From assembly GCF_001517405.1 (NCBI RefSeq), contig NZ_LN907827.1, positions 2,362,587 to 2,426,586 of the forward strand: 64,000 bases of DNA. The letters run 5' to 3'. Below the pieces are notes generated by a model. The model was not told the DNA's origin, did no database searches, and was given only the letters and a program-made list of their open reading frames with translations. The stretch comes from Duffyella gerundensis. GTDB taxonomy: Bacteria; Pseudomonadota; Gammaproteobacteria; Enterobacterales; Enterobacteriaceae. The position numbers and the translations under genes are program-made. Positions 7,873 through 17,299 of this stretch are shown here, piece by piece (the stretch's first letter is position 1; the number at the start of each line of letters is the position of its first letter).

Positions 7873-8784
7873 TTATACTGATTTACCCCGTAGCTTCGCA
7901 ATCAGATTTACCACCAACAGCACGATGGAACCAATAATAAAGCCGATCACCAGGTTAGCGCCGTTGCTGATCAGCATGGCAACCAGCCCGCCGTAGCCGT
8001 GGCTCATCGCCTCAATCCAGTGGTGCAATTTTGCGATGCCGTGCACCACAATGCCGCCGCCGACCAAAAACATCGCCAGCGTACCGACCACGGTGAGAAT
8101 TTTCATCAGCCAGGGCGCAGCAAACAGCAGTGCGCTACCGATGCCCTGTGCCACCGACGATGACTTCTTACGCAGCCACAGGCCGAGATCATCAAGCTTC
8201 ACGATACCGGCTACGATGCCGTAGACGCCGATAGTGACCAGAATCGCGATGCCGGCCAGCACAATCACCTGATTCAGCAGCGGTGCTTCCGAGACGATGC
8301 CCAGTGTAATGGCGACGATCTCCGCCGAAAGAATAAAGTCGGTGCGAACCGCGCCTTTGATCTTTTTCTTTTCGTAGGCGGCAGGATCTTTTTCAATCTC
8401 CTTTTGCAGCCGCTGCTGGCGCGCATCGGCGCTCTCCTGCGACTTGTCCTTATGGAAGCTGTGCATCACCTTCTCAACCCCCTCATAACAGAGGTAGGCG
8501 CCGCCAATCATCAGCAAGGGCGTAATCGCCCAGGGCGCAAAGGCACTGATCACCAGCGCCAGCGGCACCAGAATCAGCTTGTTGAGAAAAGACCCTTTTG
8601 CGACGCCCCAGACCACGGGCAATTCACGGTTGGCTTTAAAGCCGGTGACCTGCTGCGCATTAAGCGATAAGTCGTCCCCCAATACTCCTGCGGTTTTCTT
8701 CGCCGCTATTTTTCCCATTACGGAAATATCATCCAGCAGGGTGGCAATATCATCTAATAACGTCAGTAAGCTGCTCGCGGCCAA
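7873..8784 (-). CDS. yedI: YedI family inner-membrane protein (DUF808)
   Basis: This 303-residue polytopic membrane protein matches E. coli YedI. It starts [19 protein letters not shown], has the conserved [18 protein letters not shown] segment, and several hydrophobic helices between about 70 and 300. A charged cytosolic loop rich in Lys and Glu separates two membrane halves (about residues 105-145). Its function is unknown. The gene position between yodC and vsr is as in E. coli. Confidence 0.92.
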   Translation of the reverse strand: MAASSLLTLLDDIATLLDDISVMGKIAAKKTAGVLGDDLSLNAQQVTGFKANRELPVVWGVAKGSFLNKLILVPLALVISAFAPWAITPLLMIGGAYLCYEGVEKVMHSFHKDKSQESADARQQRLQKEIEKDPAAYEKKKIKGAVRTDFILSAEIVAITLGIVSEAPLLNQVIVLAGIAILVTIGVYGIVAGIVKLDDLGLWLRKKSSSVAQGIGSALLFAAPWLMKILTVVGTLAMFLVGGGIVVHGIAKLHHWIEAMSHGYGGLVAMLISNGANLVIGFIIGSIVLLVVNLIAKLRGKSV

Positions 8785-8799
8785 AATCTGTTCCTTATT

Positions 8800-9075
8800 T
8801 TATTCGTGCCCGTCATGCTGGCAGCATGGACAGAGGGCAATATCGGTCACTGTCATATCGGCAATGCCATTACAATCCCACTCGACACGCACCGGCAGCG
8901 TCGCCGACAGTTGATGATGCAGATATTTACTGACCGGGCTTTCCGTCATGCCGCCAATCTCTTCGCTGGCGATCAGCGTGTCGCCAACGTAGATGCGCGC
9001 CGTTGCCTGCGCGTTGACCATGCGCTCATCCTGAAGCCGGTAAAGCCTGCGTACTGTCAATTTCACTGTGGCCAT
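8800..9075 (-). CDS. Uncharacterised protein with C-terminal CPCC motif
   Basis: A 91-residue protein starting MATVKLTVRRLYR, with a mixed beta pattern and a C-terminal CPCCQHDGH tail that could bind zinc. I do not recognise the family. The start is uncertain: an in-frame ATG at 9108 would add 11 residues, and neither start has a strong ribosome-binding site. It lies 79 bases downstream of vsr and 15 bases upstream of yedI, all on the minus strand, so the three may be co-transcribed. Confidence 0.6.
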   Translation of the reverse strand: MATVKLTVRRLYRLQDERMVNAQATARIYVGDTLIASEEIGGMTESPVSKYLHHQLSATLPVRVEWDCNGIADMTVTDIALCPCCQHDGHE

Positions 9076-9154
9076 CACGCCCGCCTGTGTTTGCCGAGGG
9101 GAAACCATCGATCTAAGCAATTATGTATCAATATGGCAATCGTCGCCGTGGAAA

Positions 9155-9640
9155 TTACGCCGGGTTAGCTGGCTTAAGCAGATGAATGCCCTGGTAATCT
9201 ATCTCCGCAGCGCCGTCAATGGTAAACAGCCACTCTTCCAGCCGATCGCCGATCGCCTGATCGTCCAGCCTGAACTTGCCGCGTAGCGCGCACTCCCACA
9301 CCACCAGCACCTTCCAGCCCTGCTCTCGTAACGCCTGGCGGTCACGCGCGTCACGGGTCACGTTGCCGTCGATCTTATCCAGCCAGAACTGCGTGCGCGT
9401 GGCTGGCGTCTTAAACAGGTAGCAGTGATGGTGATGCCAGAAACAGCCGTGCACCAACAGGATCGCCTGATGTTCCGGCACCACAAAGTCGGGCTTGCCG
9501 GGCAGAGTTTTATCCTGCGCGTGAAAGATAAAGCCGCGTTGTTCCAGTAGCGCCGCCACCCGCAGTTCAATGGCGGTATCCTGCGTACGAATTGCGCGCA
9601 TGTTTTTGCTGCGTGTGGCAGCAGAATGTACGTCGGCCAT
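9155..9640 (-). CDS. vsr: Very-short-patch repair endonuclease Vsr
   Basis: This 161-residue T:G mismatch nicking enzyme corrects deaminated 5-methylcytosine in Dcm sites. The catalytic Asp51 lies in LPGKPDFVV. His64 and His69 lie in LVHGCFWHHHHC. The numbering coincides with that of E. coli Vsr. In E. coli vsr overlaps the end of dcm on the same strand. Here it points away from dcm and is separated from it by 2.3 kb carrying a tail-spike-like gene. Its ATG follows GAAGGAGAA-type sequence (AAGGAG six bases upstream). Confidence 0.95.
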   Translation of the reverse strand: MADVHSAATRSKNMRAIRTQDTAIELRVAALLEQRGFIFHAQDKTLPGKPDFVVPEHQAILLVHGCFWHHHHCYLFKTPATRTQFWLDKIDGNVTRDARDRQALREQGWKVLVVWECALRGKFRLDDQAIGDRLEEWLFTIDGAAEIDYQGIHLLKPANPA

Positions 9641-9770
9641 ACCTTCTCCTTGTTTTCCTGCCTTGATCTTAGCCTGGATGCAGTGGTGGATAAGCGCGGA
9701 TAATCATTCTCCCCTTCCTCTGCGCCTGCTGCAGCTGGCTTATCAGGTCCACTTCCCGACAGAGCAAGCC

Positions 9771-9784
9771 TAAGGAAATTCTGT
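9771..9784 (+). promoter_or_regulatory. RcsAB-like box upstream of the tail-spike-like gene
   Basis: TAAGGAAATTCTGT shares the TAAG and ATTC arms with the RcsAB consensus TAAGAATATTCCTA (9 of 14 positions). It lies 183 bases before the tail-spike-like gene. The 9641-9966 gap holds no gene that I can see. The match is weak alone, but a capsule regulator acting on a possible polysaccharide-active protein would make sense. Confidence 0.3.
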
Positions 9785-9966
9785 AAAGCATCGCCAAAAT
9801 CTGTCGCCGCGCTCTGCGTGGCATTGATAAAAATAGCGTTATTTCAGCCAGTTAATATCACTGGCTTTCAAGACTGCTATCTCACTGGCCCTGTCTCCCG
9901 CTGCGTCTGTAAATCGATATACTCAATAAGCTGTCTCTTTTTTCATCAATCCTCAAGGAACCTTTA

Positions 9967-11871
9967 ATGGCGAACGAAAATCCAAACACCTCTGCCGCTT
10001 CGGCCAACAGCCTGCGCGTGGTGGATAAGCAAGGCAACCCGCTCGACTTTGGTAAGGTATTGATTGAACTGGCCAGCCTGACTACTGGCGCCAACGTAAA
10101 CGTTACGCAGGTTGCCGATATCGACACGCTGCGTAAAACCGAACCCAGCCATCCCGGCGATATGGCGGTGGTGCTGGAATATGCCAACAACACCCGCATG
10201 GGTGGCGGGCTGTTCATCTATCATCCCGATGACACCAGCAAAGATGATTCTGGCGTGGTGATCGTTAGCGCAGGCGGCAAGCGCTGGAAGCGTCACATCA
10301 CCGATTATAACGCGCTAACCGTGCTTGACTTCGGTGCCATTGAGGGCGGTGAAATCGACTGTGCCGTGGCCGTGAAACGCATGCATGACTGGTCGCAAAG
10401 CACGGCACGTTTCAATGCCGTCGGCATCCGTTTTCCGGCCGGGAAGTTTATGCTCTCAACGCTTAACTTCGTTGATAAAGCGGCCTCCCGCTTCAAGGTT
10501 TCCGGTGCGCCGGTGGATTTTGGCTATTTTGCCGCCACCCATCTGATTTCCGATCGTAAAAACGGCGAGTATGTGTTTGATGTACAGGCCAAGCGGGTTG
10601 AGATTGTCGGCATCAACTTCAATGGCGAATACAACCTGCAGGCCAATACCAAAGGCTTCTATCGCAACCATATCACCGAAGGCCAGTATCTGCGGATCAG
10701 CTGTGTCAATTTTGACCAGGTCGGCGGCCGCTGCATCAGCGTAATCGATACCCTCGACTGTAAAATTGACCAGTGGTACGCCAGCGATTGTCAGGATACG
10801 GTGATCTACGGCTCCTGGTCCGACGGCGAACACGGCTGGAATCATCTTACCGCTATCGAGCTCTCTAACTTCAACGCGCAGAACTGCAAAAATAAGCCGG
10901 TCATTGATTTACAGCGTGCGACCCAATCACTGATACGCAACGGCTGGATCGAACATTGCGAATATCCAGGTGATATCTCTAACGGCCAGTGGATTATCGA
11001 TGCACTGAGTATCGAAAGCACCAAAGAACCGATGAAATGCCACTACACCCGCGCCATTACTCTGCAACGCAATATGCAGTCAGGTGCCTCAATGGATTTC
11101 TCCCCGGTTGGCGACCGCTATTTATCGGAATATGAATTGGGTGACGTGGATATCGCCAGCCACGGCGTCAATATTAATGGCTCACTGAACTATCTCTATG
11201 AAACCGGTCAGGTTCACGTTTCGAATTTTGCTGAAAAGGAGAACTGGTTCAAACTGGGCATGATTGAACTGCCGGGCGTAGGTTGTCAGGCGCACCTTCG
11301 TATCATCGGTTCCGGTAGCTACAATGCCATCAAAGAGACGCCAACGGCATGGACAACCCGTACCGCCGAAGGCGTTGCCGATATCTGGTTTCAACGCATA
11401 CAGGCCTACGGCGATATTCAGCTGGACCTTGGCGTTACCTGGTCCAGCAAGGGGTCCTCGCCCGTCACTAATGTCTGGCTTGACCGCTTAAACAACGGTA
11501 AGGCTGATGTTTACGTCAAGCTGTCCAGCTTCTCCTCGCATAATATTGTTCTTATTACCACTAACGTGGCCGACCAGTTTCAGAGTGGGGTGCATTTTCG
11601 TTTTATCCCGGCGCTGTCGCCTGATAGTAAAAACAGCTACCTGGCCTGTGACGAAGCGCAAAATGCCGTACTTAACGGGAAAACCGACTACGCCTTTCAC
11701 CAGCACTGGGAAGGCAACAGCAAAGTCGGTTACGGCTATAACAACAACAACGAGCTGTTGATTCAGGGCACGCTGGCAAATGAGAGCAATTTTAACGTCT
11801 CCACTGCCTGCCTGAAGGTCATTATCAACGGCAAGCAATATGGGCTGCCCCTGCGCGAACTCAAAAGCTGA
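9967..11871 (+). CDS. Orphan phage tail-spike-like / exopolysaccharide-active beta-helix protein
   Basis: A 634-residue protein with no signal peptide. Residues about 30-110 resemble the region that leads from the head-binding part into the beta-helix of podoviral tail spikes, with VADIDTLRKTEPSHPGDMAV, a GGGLFIYHPDD stretch and GGKRWKRH. The remainder has the short strand-rich repeats of a right-handed parallel beta-helix, as in phage depolymerases and in AmsF-like proteins of Erwinia exopolysaccharide clusters. The likely activity is binding or cleaving a surface polysaccharide, but no catalytic residues can be assigned. It is inserted between vsr and dcm and lies 68 bases before dcm on the same strand. 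The start ATG follows AAGGAA. Confidence 0.65.
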   Translation: MANENPNTSAASANSLRVVDKQGNPLDFGKVLIELASLTTGANVNVTQVADIDTLRKTEPSHPGDMAVVLEYANNTRMGGGLFIYHPDDTSKDDSGVVIVSAGGKRWKRHITDYNALTVLDFGAIEGGEIDCAVAVKRMHDWSQSTARFNAVGIRFPAGKFMLSTLNFVDKAASRFKVSGAPVDFGYFAATHLISDRKNGEYVFDVQAKRVEIVGINFNGEYNLQANTKGFYRNHITEGQYLRISCVNFDQVGGRCISVIDTLDCKIDQWYASDCQDTVIYGSWSDGEHGWNHLTAIELSNFNAQNCKNKPVIDLQRATQSLIRNGWIEHCEYPGDISNGQWIIDALSIESTKEPMKCHYTRAITLQRNMQSGASMDFSPVGDRYLSEYELGDVDIASHGVNINGSLNYLYETGQVHVSNFAEKENWFKLGMIELPGVGCQAHLRIIGSGSYNAIKETPTAWTTRTAEGVADIWFQRIQAYGDIQLDLGVTWSSKGSSPVTNVWLDRLNNGKADVYVKLSSFSSHNIVLITTNVADQFQSGVHFRFIPALSPDSKNSYLACDEAQNAVLNGKTDYAFHQHWEGNSKVGYGYNNNNELLIQGTLANESNFNVSTACLKVIINGKQYGLPLRELKS

Positions 11872-11939
11872 TCGCGGGCCAATTCTCTCTGGGTCAAATG
11901 AGTGATAGCATGACACGCATTTAACCCTAAGGAATCACC

Positions 11940-13352
11940 ATGCACGCTACGGACGCCCTTGCACAACGGTTGCAGCAGGAACATCTGCTGCAACAGCAAA
12001 CCAAGCTCGCACAGGATCAACACCTGTTGCAGCACACCATCGATATCTATGGCCAGAAGGCGATCGCTGAAGCGCTGCGTAAAGTCGGTGCCAACGACTG
12101 GACGCGCGAAAGCCTCAACCGCTACATCAACGGCAAAGCGCGCGCCCGTGCGCTGCTGGATGTCGAAGTAAAAATGTTGCAGGCGCTGCTGCCTGAACGC
12201 CCCGCCCATTACGATCGTCCACTGTTTCGGTTTATCGATCTGTTCGCCGGCATCGGCGGCATTCGCACCGGCTTTGATGCTATTGGCGGCAAATGCGTAT
12301 TCACCAGCGAGTGGAACAGCGCTTCGATCAAAACCTATCGCGCCAATCATTACAGCTGCCCCGACGAGCACCGCTTCAACAGCGATATTCGCGACGTTAC
12401 GCTCTCCGCCACGCCAGCCAGCGATGAAGAAGCCGCGGCGCATATTGATGCGCAGATCCCCGATCATCAGGTGCTGCTGGCCGGCTTTCCCTGCCAGCCC
12501 TTCTCGCTCGCTGGCGTCAGCAAAAAGAATGCGCTGGGCCGCGCGCACGGTTTCGCCTGTGAAGCGCAGGGCACGCTGTTTTTCGACGTGGTGCGCATTA
12601 TCACCGCCAAAAAACCGGCTATTTTTGTGCTGGAGAACGTGAAAAACCTCAAGAGCCACGATCAGGGACGCACGTTCCGCGTGATCATGGATACTCTCGA
12701 TCAGCTTGGCTACGACGTCGCTAACGCCGCCGACAACACGCCGGATCGCAAGATTATCGACGCGCGCCACTTTCTGCCGCAGCATCGCGAGCGCATCGTG
12801 CTGGTGGGCATTCGTCGCGACTACCCGTTCAGCGCCGATTTCTCACTGAATGGCGTGCTGCAGGCGCTGCCGCAGCCCCGTCCCGCTTTCCGCGATCTGT
12901 TGGATGAAGAGCAGGAGAAATACATTCTGTCGCCCAAGCTGTGGGGCTATCTGTGGCATTACGCGAAAAAGCATAACGCCAAAGGCAACGGCTTTGGTTT
13001 TGGCCTGCTTGATACCCACAATCCGCTGGCCTGCGCGCGCACCCTCTCCGCGCGCTACTACAAAGATGGTTCGGAAATCCTCATCGATCGTGGCTGGGAC
13101 AGCGCGCTGGCGGAGGAGGATTTTAGCCACGCGGAGAATATGCAGCGTCGCCCTCGCCGTTTGACGCCACGCGAGTGCGCACGGTTAATGGGCTTCGAGC
13201 AGCCCGGCGAAACCCGCTTTCGTATCCCGGTTTCCGATACGCAGGCGTACAAACAGTTTGGCAACTCGGTGGTGGTACCGGTGTTCGCCGCGGTGGCGCA
13301 TCAGCTGTTGCCGTTTATCAAACAGGTCGTGGCGCAGCCTGAAGCCCGCTAA
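11940..13352 (+). CDS. dcm: DNA (cytosine-5) methyltransferase Dcm
   Basis: This 470-residue m5C methyltransferase is expected to modify CCWGG. An N-terminal helical extension (1-95) is typical of Dcm. Motif [16 protein letters not shown], starts near residue 98. Catalytic Cys185 lies in GFPCQPFS. Motif VI (ENVKNL) and the C-terminal motif with [10 protein letters not shown] are intact. It is separated from its usual partner vsr. The specificity is inferred from overall similarity to E. coli Dcm. ATG follows AAGGAATCACC. Phosphate, iron and capsule loci nearby show no functional link. Confidence 0.95.
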   Translation: MHATDALAQRLQQEHLLQQQTKLAQDQHLLQHTIDIYGQKAIAEALRKVGANDWTRESLNRYINGKARARALLDVEVKMLQALLPERPAHYDRPLFRFIDLFAGIGGIRTGFDAIGGKCVFTSEWNSASIKTYRANHYSCPDEHRFNSDIRDVTLSATPASDEEAAAHIDAQIPDHQVLLAGFPCQPFSLAGVSKKNALGRAHGFACEAQGTLFFDVVRIITAKKPAIFVLENVKNLKSHDQGRTFRVIMDTLDQLGYDVANAADNTPDRKIIDARHFLPQHRERIVLVGIRRDYPFSADFSLNGVLQALPQPRPAFRDLLDEEQEKYILSPKLWGYLWHYAKKHNAKGNGFGFGLLDTHNPLACARTLSARYYKDGSEILIDRGWDSALAEEDFSHAENMQRRPRRLTPRECARLMGFEQPGETRFRIPVSDTQAYKQFGNSVVVPVFAAVAHQLLPFIKQVVAQPEAR

Positions 13353-13390
13353 CGTTATCTCCCCTGAAAATAAAAAAAGGACGTGCAGTG

Positions 13391-13789
13391 ATGAATTTGA
13401 TGGAAAAGTATCCCGATGCCCTGCAATGGGGCTTTGGCGATTTACCGGCGCTGACCGATGCGCTGGCAGCGCTGGTGGTTGCCGGTAAGAAGACCGCCTC
13501 CTGTGGCTCGCTGGCGGCGTATCAGCAGGAAGCGCACAAGATCACCCCCGGCAGCTTTCACATCATTCTCGACAGTCAGGCGCAGCCGGTGTGCGTGATT
13601 CAAATCGTGGGCATGCGGCTGGTGCGCTTCTGTGACGTCACGGCAGAAATGGCGCAAAAAGAGGGTGAAGGCGACTTGAGCCTGGCGTACTGGCGGCAGG
13701 CACATCAGGAATTTTTTAAGCGGGAAGGGTTGTTTGCGACCGATATGGAACTCATATATGAGGAGTTCCGGCTGGTTGAGGTGCTGTAA
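13391..13789 (+). CDS. ASCH domain protein
   Basis: A 132-residue single-domain protein of the ASCH superfamily, a PUA-like beta-barrel fold proposed to bind RNA. Motifs seen are GKKTASCGSL near residue 34, a central VIQIVGMRLVRF strand pair and YWRQAHQEFF near the C-terminus. The ATG at 13391 follows AAAGGACGT; the adjacent GTG is not needed. It lies 38 bases after dcm, so it may be co-transcribed. No specific substrate is known; related proteins have been linked to nucleotide or translation-related roles. Confidence 0.8.
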   Translation: MNLMEKYPDALQWGFGDLPALTDALAALVVAGKKTASCGSLAAYQQEAHKITPGSFHIILDSQAQPVCVIQIVGMRLVRFCDVTAEMAQKEGEGDLSLAYWRQAHQEFFKREGLFATDMELIYEEFRLVEVL

Positions 13790-13793
13790 CAAC

Positions 13794-13812
13794 AGGGCCG
13801 CATCACGGCCCT
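13794..13812. terminator. Hairpin between converging ASCH and RHH genes
   Basis: AGGGCCG and CGGCCCT pair around a five-base loop between two converging stop codons. There is no clear T-run on either side, so termination efficiency is uncertain. Confidence 0.4.
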
Positions 13813-13820
13813 GCGTCAGA

Positions 13821-14069
13821 TTAGACCTTACGTTTTTTGCTTTTTTTCAGCAGGCTACGAATCTGTTTCAGTTCGCCGTCGGTGAGCTGCGGGGTTTCCT
13901 GCTCTTCGGTATGCGAACTGTCGATCTCAGGGCGTTGCTGACTGAGGCTTAACTGTAAACGCTGGCAAATCTCCTGGCTCATGGAAACCTGATTCTCAAG
14001 CGCGAGGTTCTTAATGGTCTCTTTGAGTTCAGGGTCAATTTTAATGGTCAGATTAACGGTGTCGTTCAT
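13821..14069 (-). CDS. Ribbon-helix-helix (Arc-type) DNA-binding protein
   Basis: An 82-residue protein. The N-terminal NLTIKIDPELKETIKNLA strand-helix and the NQVSMSQEICQRL helix form a typical Arc/MetJ ribbon-helix-helix unit that dimerises and contacts DNA through the strand. The C-terminal half is acidic then lysine-rich (ends KKSKKRKV). The start at 14069 follows AGGAGTGATTGC; the longer frame to 14135 lacks one. No toxin partner is adjacent, so it is not an obvious antitoxin. Target genes are unknown. Confidence 0.78.
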   Translation of the reverse strand: MNDTVNLTIKIDPELKETIKNLALENQVSMSQEICQRLQLSLSQQRPEIDSSHTEEQETPQLTDGELKQIRSLLKKSKKRKV

Positions 14070-14141
14070 GCAATCACTCCTGTTTATTGTTTGCGACACC
14101 CTGCCATGCGCAACGGCTAATTCATAGATTGTCACAAAAAT

Positions 14142-14846
14142 TTAATATTTGGTTTTATCAGAAGTAAAATCGCGTAACACCGACGCATCCTTGCCGATCA
14201 GGTCGCCCTGCAGTTCTGAGCAGAGCTTTGCCATGAAATCTACAACAAAATCAGCGTTGTGTTGCGCCAGCTTTTTGCCGGTTTCTGTTTGCATGGTTTC
14301 TGGCAGACGCAGCATTTTTATCTGGAAATGGTCGAGCGTCCAGAGCTTGTCATCCAGCGGCCGCGCCTTGCCCAGCGGGTCGTTGCTGTCGAACAGCGAG
14401 CGACCGAGCGCGCCGGAGGTGTAGAAAACGCGAGCCAGGCCGATAGCACCTAATGATTCCAGACGATCGGCGTCCTGCACGATTTTGGCTTCCAGCGTGC
14501 GCGGCACGATTCCGGCGCTGAAGCTGTGCGCCTGCACGGCATGCGCAATGTCATCGTGCAGCTCATGGGGAAAGTCAGGGAAAGATTCCAGCAGGATGCG
14601 GCGCGTCGCGGCGGCGGCCTGGCTGGAGGCGAGATGACGCTCGGGATGATCTTTTGGCAGATTCACCACGTCGTGAAAATAGCAGGCCGCCAGCACCACC
14701 AGCGGCGTGGCATCGGTGCCCTGCATAATCTGCTGCGCGGTTTGCCAGACACGACGCAGGTGCGCGACGTCATGGGCCTGGTCACCGTGCTGCCAGTGTT
14801 GGTTCATCCAGTTTTCAAAGCGCGATTGCCAGTGATGTAGCGACAT
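14142..14846 (-). CDS. yedJ: YedJ family HD-domain phosphohydrolase
   Basis: A 234-residue metal-dependent HD phosphohydrolase. Metal ligands visible are H25 in QAHDVAHL, H58-D59 in CYFHDVV, and the later Asp in [10 protein letters not shown]. It matches E. coli YedJ. Substrates are unknown, though family members hydrolyse nucleotide phosphates. The start at 14846 follows GGGAGA; a frame extending to 14900 adds an unrelated leader. As in E. coli it lies close to dcm. Confidence 0.88.
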   Translation of the reverse strand: MSLHHWQSRFENWMNQHWQHGDQAHDVAHLRRVWQTAQQIMQGTDATPLVVLAACYFHDVVNLPKDHPERHLASSQAAAATRRILLESFPDFPHELHDDIAHAVQAHSFSAGIVPRTLEAKIVQDADRLESLGAIGLARVFYTSGALGRSLFDSNDPLGKARPLDDKLWTLDHFQIKMLRLPETMQTETGKKLAQHNADFVVDFMAKLCSELQGDLIGKDASVLRDFTSDKTKY

Positions 14847-15482
14847 AAACTTCTCCCTTTGTGCGATGAAGTGGTGCAGGTGTTTAACGGGCGAAGCCAA
14901 ACATGCATGAGAGTAGCGTGATGAGAATGACAGTTTGATGATTGCTATCGCAATCAGGATGTAAGTACTGCAACGGTTTGATTGAAGAAGTGATCTTCTT
15001 CAATTTATAGCAGATCCTGCGCATCACCTGGACCCTAAGCAGTAAATAAGGCAGGAACAGAGAGGCGAGCTGATGCTTTTTCAAACCAAAACCATTAGCC
15101 AAAGTAATATAATTTAGGGATTATTCCTGGCCGCAAAAATGCGTTTACGCCAGATAATCGCCAATTTTTATGTTAGCTTTACGGCTTACCTTTGACGCGC
15201 TAATCAGGTATTTCGGCGGCTTAGCGAAATTTTAGCGCTGAAATCGATGAAAAACGCGTTGATCGTAAACCCTGATACCATACAGCGCATGATTATAACC
15301 GGTCCACGATTAAACAGAAAAATTGGTTGTTGTGCTTGTTTTTCGCGCAGGCGAAAATTCGGAAAAATTGCACAACTCCGATAAGCAAACCAGGGTAAAC
15401 GTGGTATCTTGAGCAAGGTTAAGATTAATCTGATTGTATTTTACACGATTGGATAGCGCATAAACACAATAAGAGGTATGCA
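14847..15482. other. Gene-free AT-rich gap
   Basis: I see no supported gene here. Open frames at 14884-15102 and 15204-15416 on the minus strand lack ribosome-binding sites and family resemblance. The gap presumably holds promoters for yedJ and for the phage-type gene at 15483, but no clear -35/-10 pair stands out. Confidence 0.4.
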
Positions 15483-16154
15483 ATGAAAGAACGGCCGATT
15501 CTTTTTTCTGAGCAACGGGTACGCGCCCTGTTAATTGGCCAGCAAACGCAAACCCGGCGCATCATGAAATCCCAGGCTTTTGGCCCTGGTCAGGATAATC
15601 ATGAAGGCTGTTACGCTTTTGACGTCAGCAGTAACCATCTCCAGGGTTATAAGATGGTGAACATGAACGACCTGAGCTACCGCTGTCCTTACGGTCAGCC
15701 CGGCGACCGGCTCTGGGTGCGTGAAACCTGGCGTGGTCCGGTGGTGCCCACCGACGCGCTACCTGATTATGAACGTTCGCCGGCCAAATTCCGCCGGCCG
15801 GAATATTGCCAGTACCGCGCGGCGAACAACGAGCTGGGCCATCCTTATGACAAGGATAAAAACAGCGAAGAGTTTGGCTGGCAGACGGCGATTCACATGC
15901 CGCGCTGGGCAAGCCGTATCGATCTGCTGATTACCGCAGTACGGGCGGAAAAGATCCAGGATATCAGCGATGAAGATGTGATGGCAGAAGGCGTGCAGAC
16001 CGATTCGCACTTTCTCAACAACTTCTTCACCATGAACAACAACACCGTTTCGCCAAAAGAGGCCTATAAAAAGGCCTGGCAAAAACAGTATGGCGGCACC
16101 AGCTGGGAGGTAAATCCCTGGGTGTGGGTGATTGAGTTCGAAAAGATCGGATAA
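15483..16154 (+). CDS. Phage-type conserved protein (morphogenetic-protein annotation family)
   Basis: A 223-residue protein of a family common in lambdoid prophages. The N-terminus ERPILFSEQRVRALL is followed by GQQTQTRRIM and, in the middle, CPYGQPGDRLWVRETW. A second conserved part is HMPRWASRIDLLI. The fold is probably ASCH/PUA-like and the function unknown; automatic annotation often calls these 'morphogenetic protein' without evidence. The start follows AAGAGGT. It stands alone with its own terminator, so it may be a prophage relic retained by the host. Confidence 0.75.
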   Translation: MKERPILFSEQRVRALLIGQQTQTRRIMKSQAFGPGQDNHEGCYAFDVSSNHLQGYKMVNMNDLSYRCPYGQPGDRLWVRETWRGPVVPTDALPDYERSPAKFRRPEYCQYRAANNELGHPYDKDKNSEEFGWQTAIHMPRWASRIDLLITAVRAEKIQDISDEDVMAEGVQTDSHFLNNFFTMNNNTVSPKEAYKKAWQKQYGGTSWEVNPWVWVIEFEKIG

Positions 16155-16157
16155 CCT

Positions 16158-16183
16158 AAAAAGGCGGGCTCTCCCGCCTTTTT
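16158..16183 (+). terminator. Intrinsic terminator of the phage-type gene
   Basis: AAGGCGGG and CCCGCCTT form an eight-pair stem around a four-base loop, followed by T residues and preceded by A residues. Confidence 0.85.
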
Positions 16184-16294
16184 CATTTGTGCGTCAGCTC
16201 ACAGACAACGCGCCCGCTTGCTGCATTTTTACCCGCCATTGATTAGCATCTGCCGGATCCTTCGCCTTTCATCTGCAGGAACAGCCCAACCATC

Positions 16295-17071
16295 ATGATC
16301 AAGTGGCCATGGAAATCCCAGGCTGAAGAAGCCCTCGCTGCCCTGCCCTGGCAACAGGCGCTGTCGGCCCCGCTGTTTAGCGTGCTCTCCAGTCAGGAAC
16401 AGCAGCAGCTTATCGCCCTTGCCAGCCAGTTTCTGCGGCAAAAGCGGCTGGTGGCGCTGCAGGATCTGCAACTGGATGCCGAGAGCCATGCACGTATCGC
16501 GCTGCTGTTCTGCCTGCCGGTGATGCAGCTGGGCCTCGCCTGGCTGGATGGCTTTCATGAAGTGCTGATCTATCCGGCGCCGTTTATCGTTAACGACAGC
16601 TGGCAGGATGAGGATGGTCTGGTGCACGCTGAGCGCACCACGCAGTCGGGACAGAGCTGGCTGCAAGGTCCGGTGGTGCTCAACTGGCAGGATATTCTCG
16701 ATTCGTTTGATTTCTCCGGTTTTAACCTGGTGATCCATGAAGTGGCACACAAGCTGGAGGCGCGCGGCAGTGGCTATAACAACGGTGTACCGCCGGTGGC
16801 ATTGCGTGACGTGGCGCGCTGGGAACGGGAAATCCAGTTAGCGATGGCCGATATTGAACAGGAAATTATGCTGGTGGGCGAATACGCTACCCGTATCGAT
16901 GCCTATGCCGCCAGCGATGCCGCCGAGTGCTTCGCGGTGTTATCAGAATACTTCTTTACCGCGCCCGAACTCTTAATGGAGCGCTTCCCCACGCTTTATG
17001 GGCTTTACCGTGGATTTTATCAACAGGATCCGCTGCTGCGGCTGACAAATCAGGCCACAACTGGCGATTGA
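16295..17071 (+). CDS. mtfA: MtfA, Mlc titration factor / zinc peptidase
   Basis: A 258-residue cytosolic zinc metallopeptidase. The HExxH motif is HEVAH (H148, E149, H152), and a downstream Glu-rich helix ([13 protein letters not shown]) supplies the third ligand. In E. coli MtfA binds the repressor Mlc and so links the glucose PTS to ptsG control; it also has aminopeptidase activity. The gene directly precedes a tRNA-Asn gene, exactly as mtfA precedes asnT in E. coli, which anchors the synteny. Confidence 0.93.
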   Translation: MIKWPWKSQAEEALAALPWQQALSAPLFSVLSSQEQQQLIALASQFLRQKRLVALQDLQLDAESHARIALLFCLPVMQLGLAWLDGFHEVLIYPAPFIVNDSWQDEDGLVHAERTTQSGQSWLQGPVVLNWQDILDSFDFSGFNLVIHEVAHKLEARGSGYNNGVPPVALRDVARWEREIQLAMADIEQEIMLVGEYATRIDAYAASDAAECFAVLSEYFFTAPELLMERFPTLYGLYRGFYQQDPLLRLTNQATTGD

Positions 17072-17124
17072 ATCAGCCGATTGCTGCAAAGCTAGCCACT
17101 TGAAAGCAAAACGCTTTCTGGCTG

Positions 17125-17153
17125 TTGACAGCGTTCACCGACGCCGATAATAT
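17125..17153 (+). promoter_or_regulatory. Sigma-70 promoter of tRNA-Asn
   Basis: TTGACA (17125-17130) and TAATAT (17148-17153) are separated by 17 bases and lie just before the tRNA gene. A C/G-rich discriminator follows, as in stringently controlled stable-RNA promoters. Confidence 0.85.
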
Positions 17154-17171
17154 TCGCCTCGTTCACACGAT

Positions 17172-17247
17172 TCCTCTGTAGTTCAGTCGGTAGAACGGCG
17201 GACTGTTAATCCGTATGTCACTGGTTCGAGTCCAGTCAGAGGAGCCA
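17172..17247 (+). tRNA. asnT: tRNA-Asn (anticodon GTT)
   Basis: This 76-base tRNA has an acceptor stem TCCTCTG pairing with CAGAGGA, then GCCA encoded at the 3' end. The anticodon GTT is at 17205-17207 and the T-loop is GGTTCGAGTCC. It follows mtfA as asnT does in E. coli. An identical gene lies at 62260-62335. Confidence 0.97.
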
Positions 17248-17258
17248 AATTTAGAGAA

Positions 17259-17289
17259 GCCCGCTCAGGGAAACCCGAGCGGGCTTTTT
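17259..17289 (+). terminator. Terminator of the first tRNA-Asn gene
   Basis: GCCCGCTC and GAGCGGGC pair around a ten-base loop and are followed by five T residues. The stop of the converging oxidoreductase gene lies close by, so the hairpin may serve both strands. Confidence 0.85.
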
Positions 17290-17299
17290 CTGTTCTGCG

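Noticed and set aside
14884..15416. Two minus-strand ORFs of about 70 codons in the gap upstream of the phage-type gene
   Set aside because: AT-rich composition, no ribosome-binding site, and no resemblance to a protein family.
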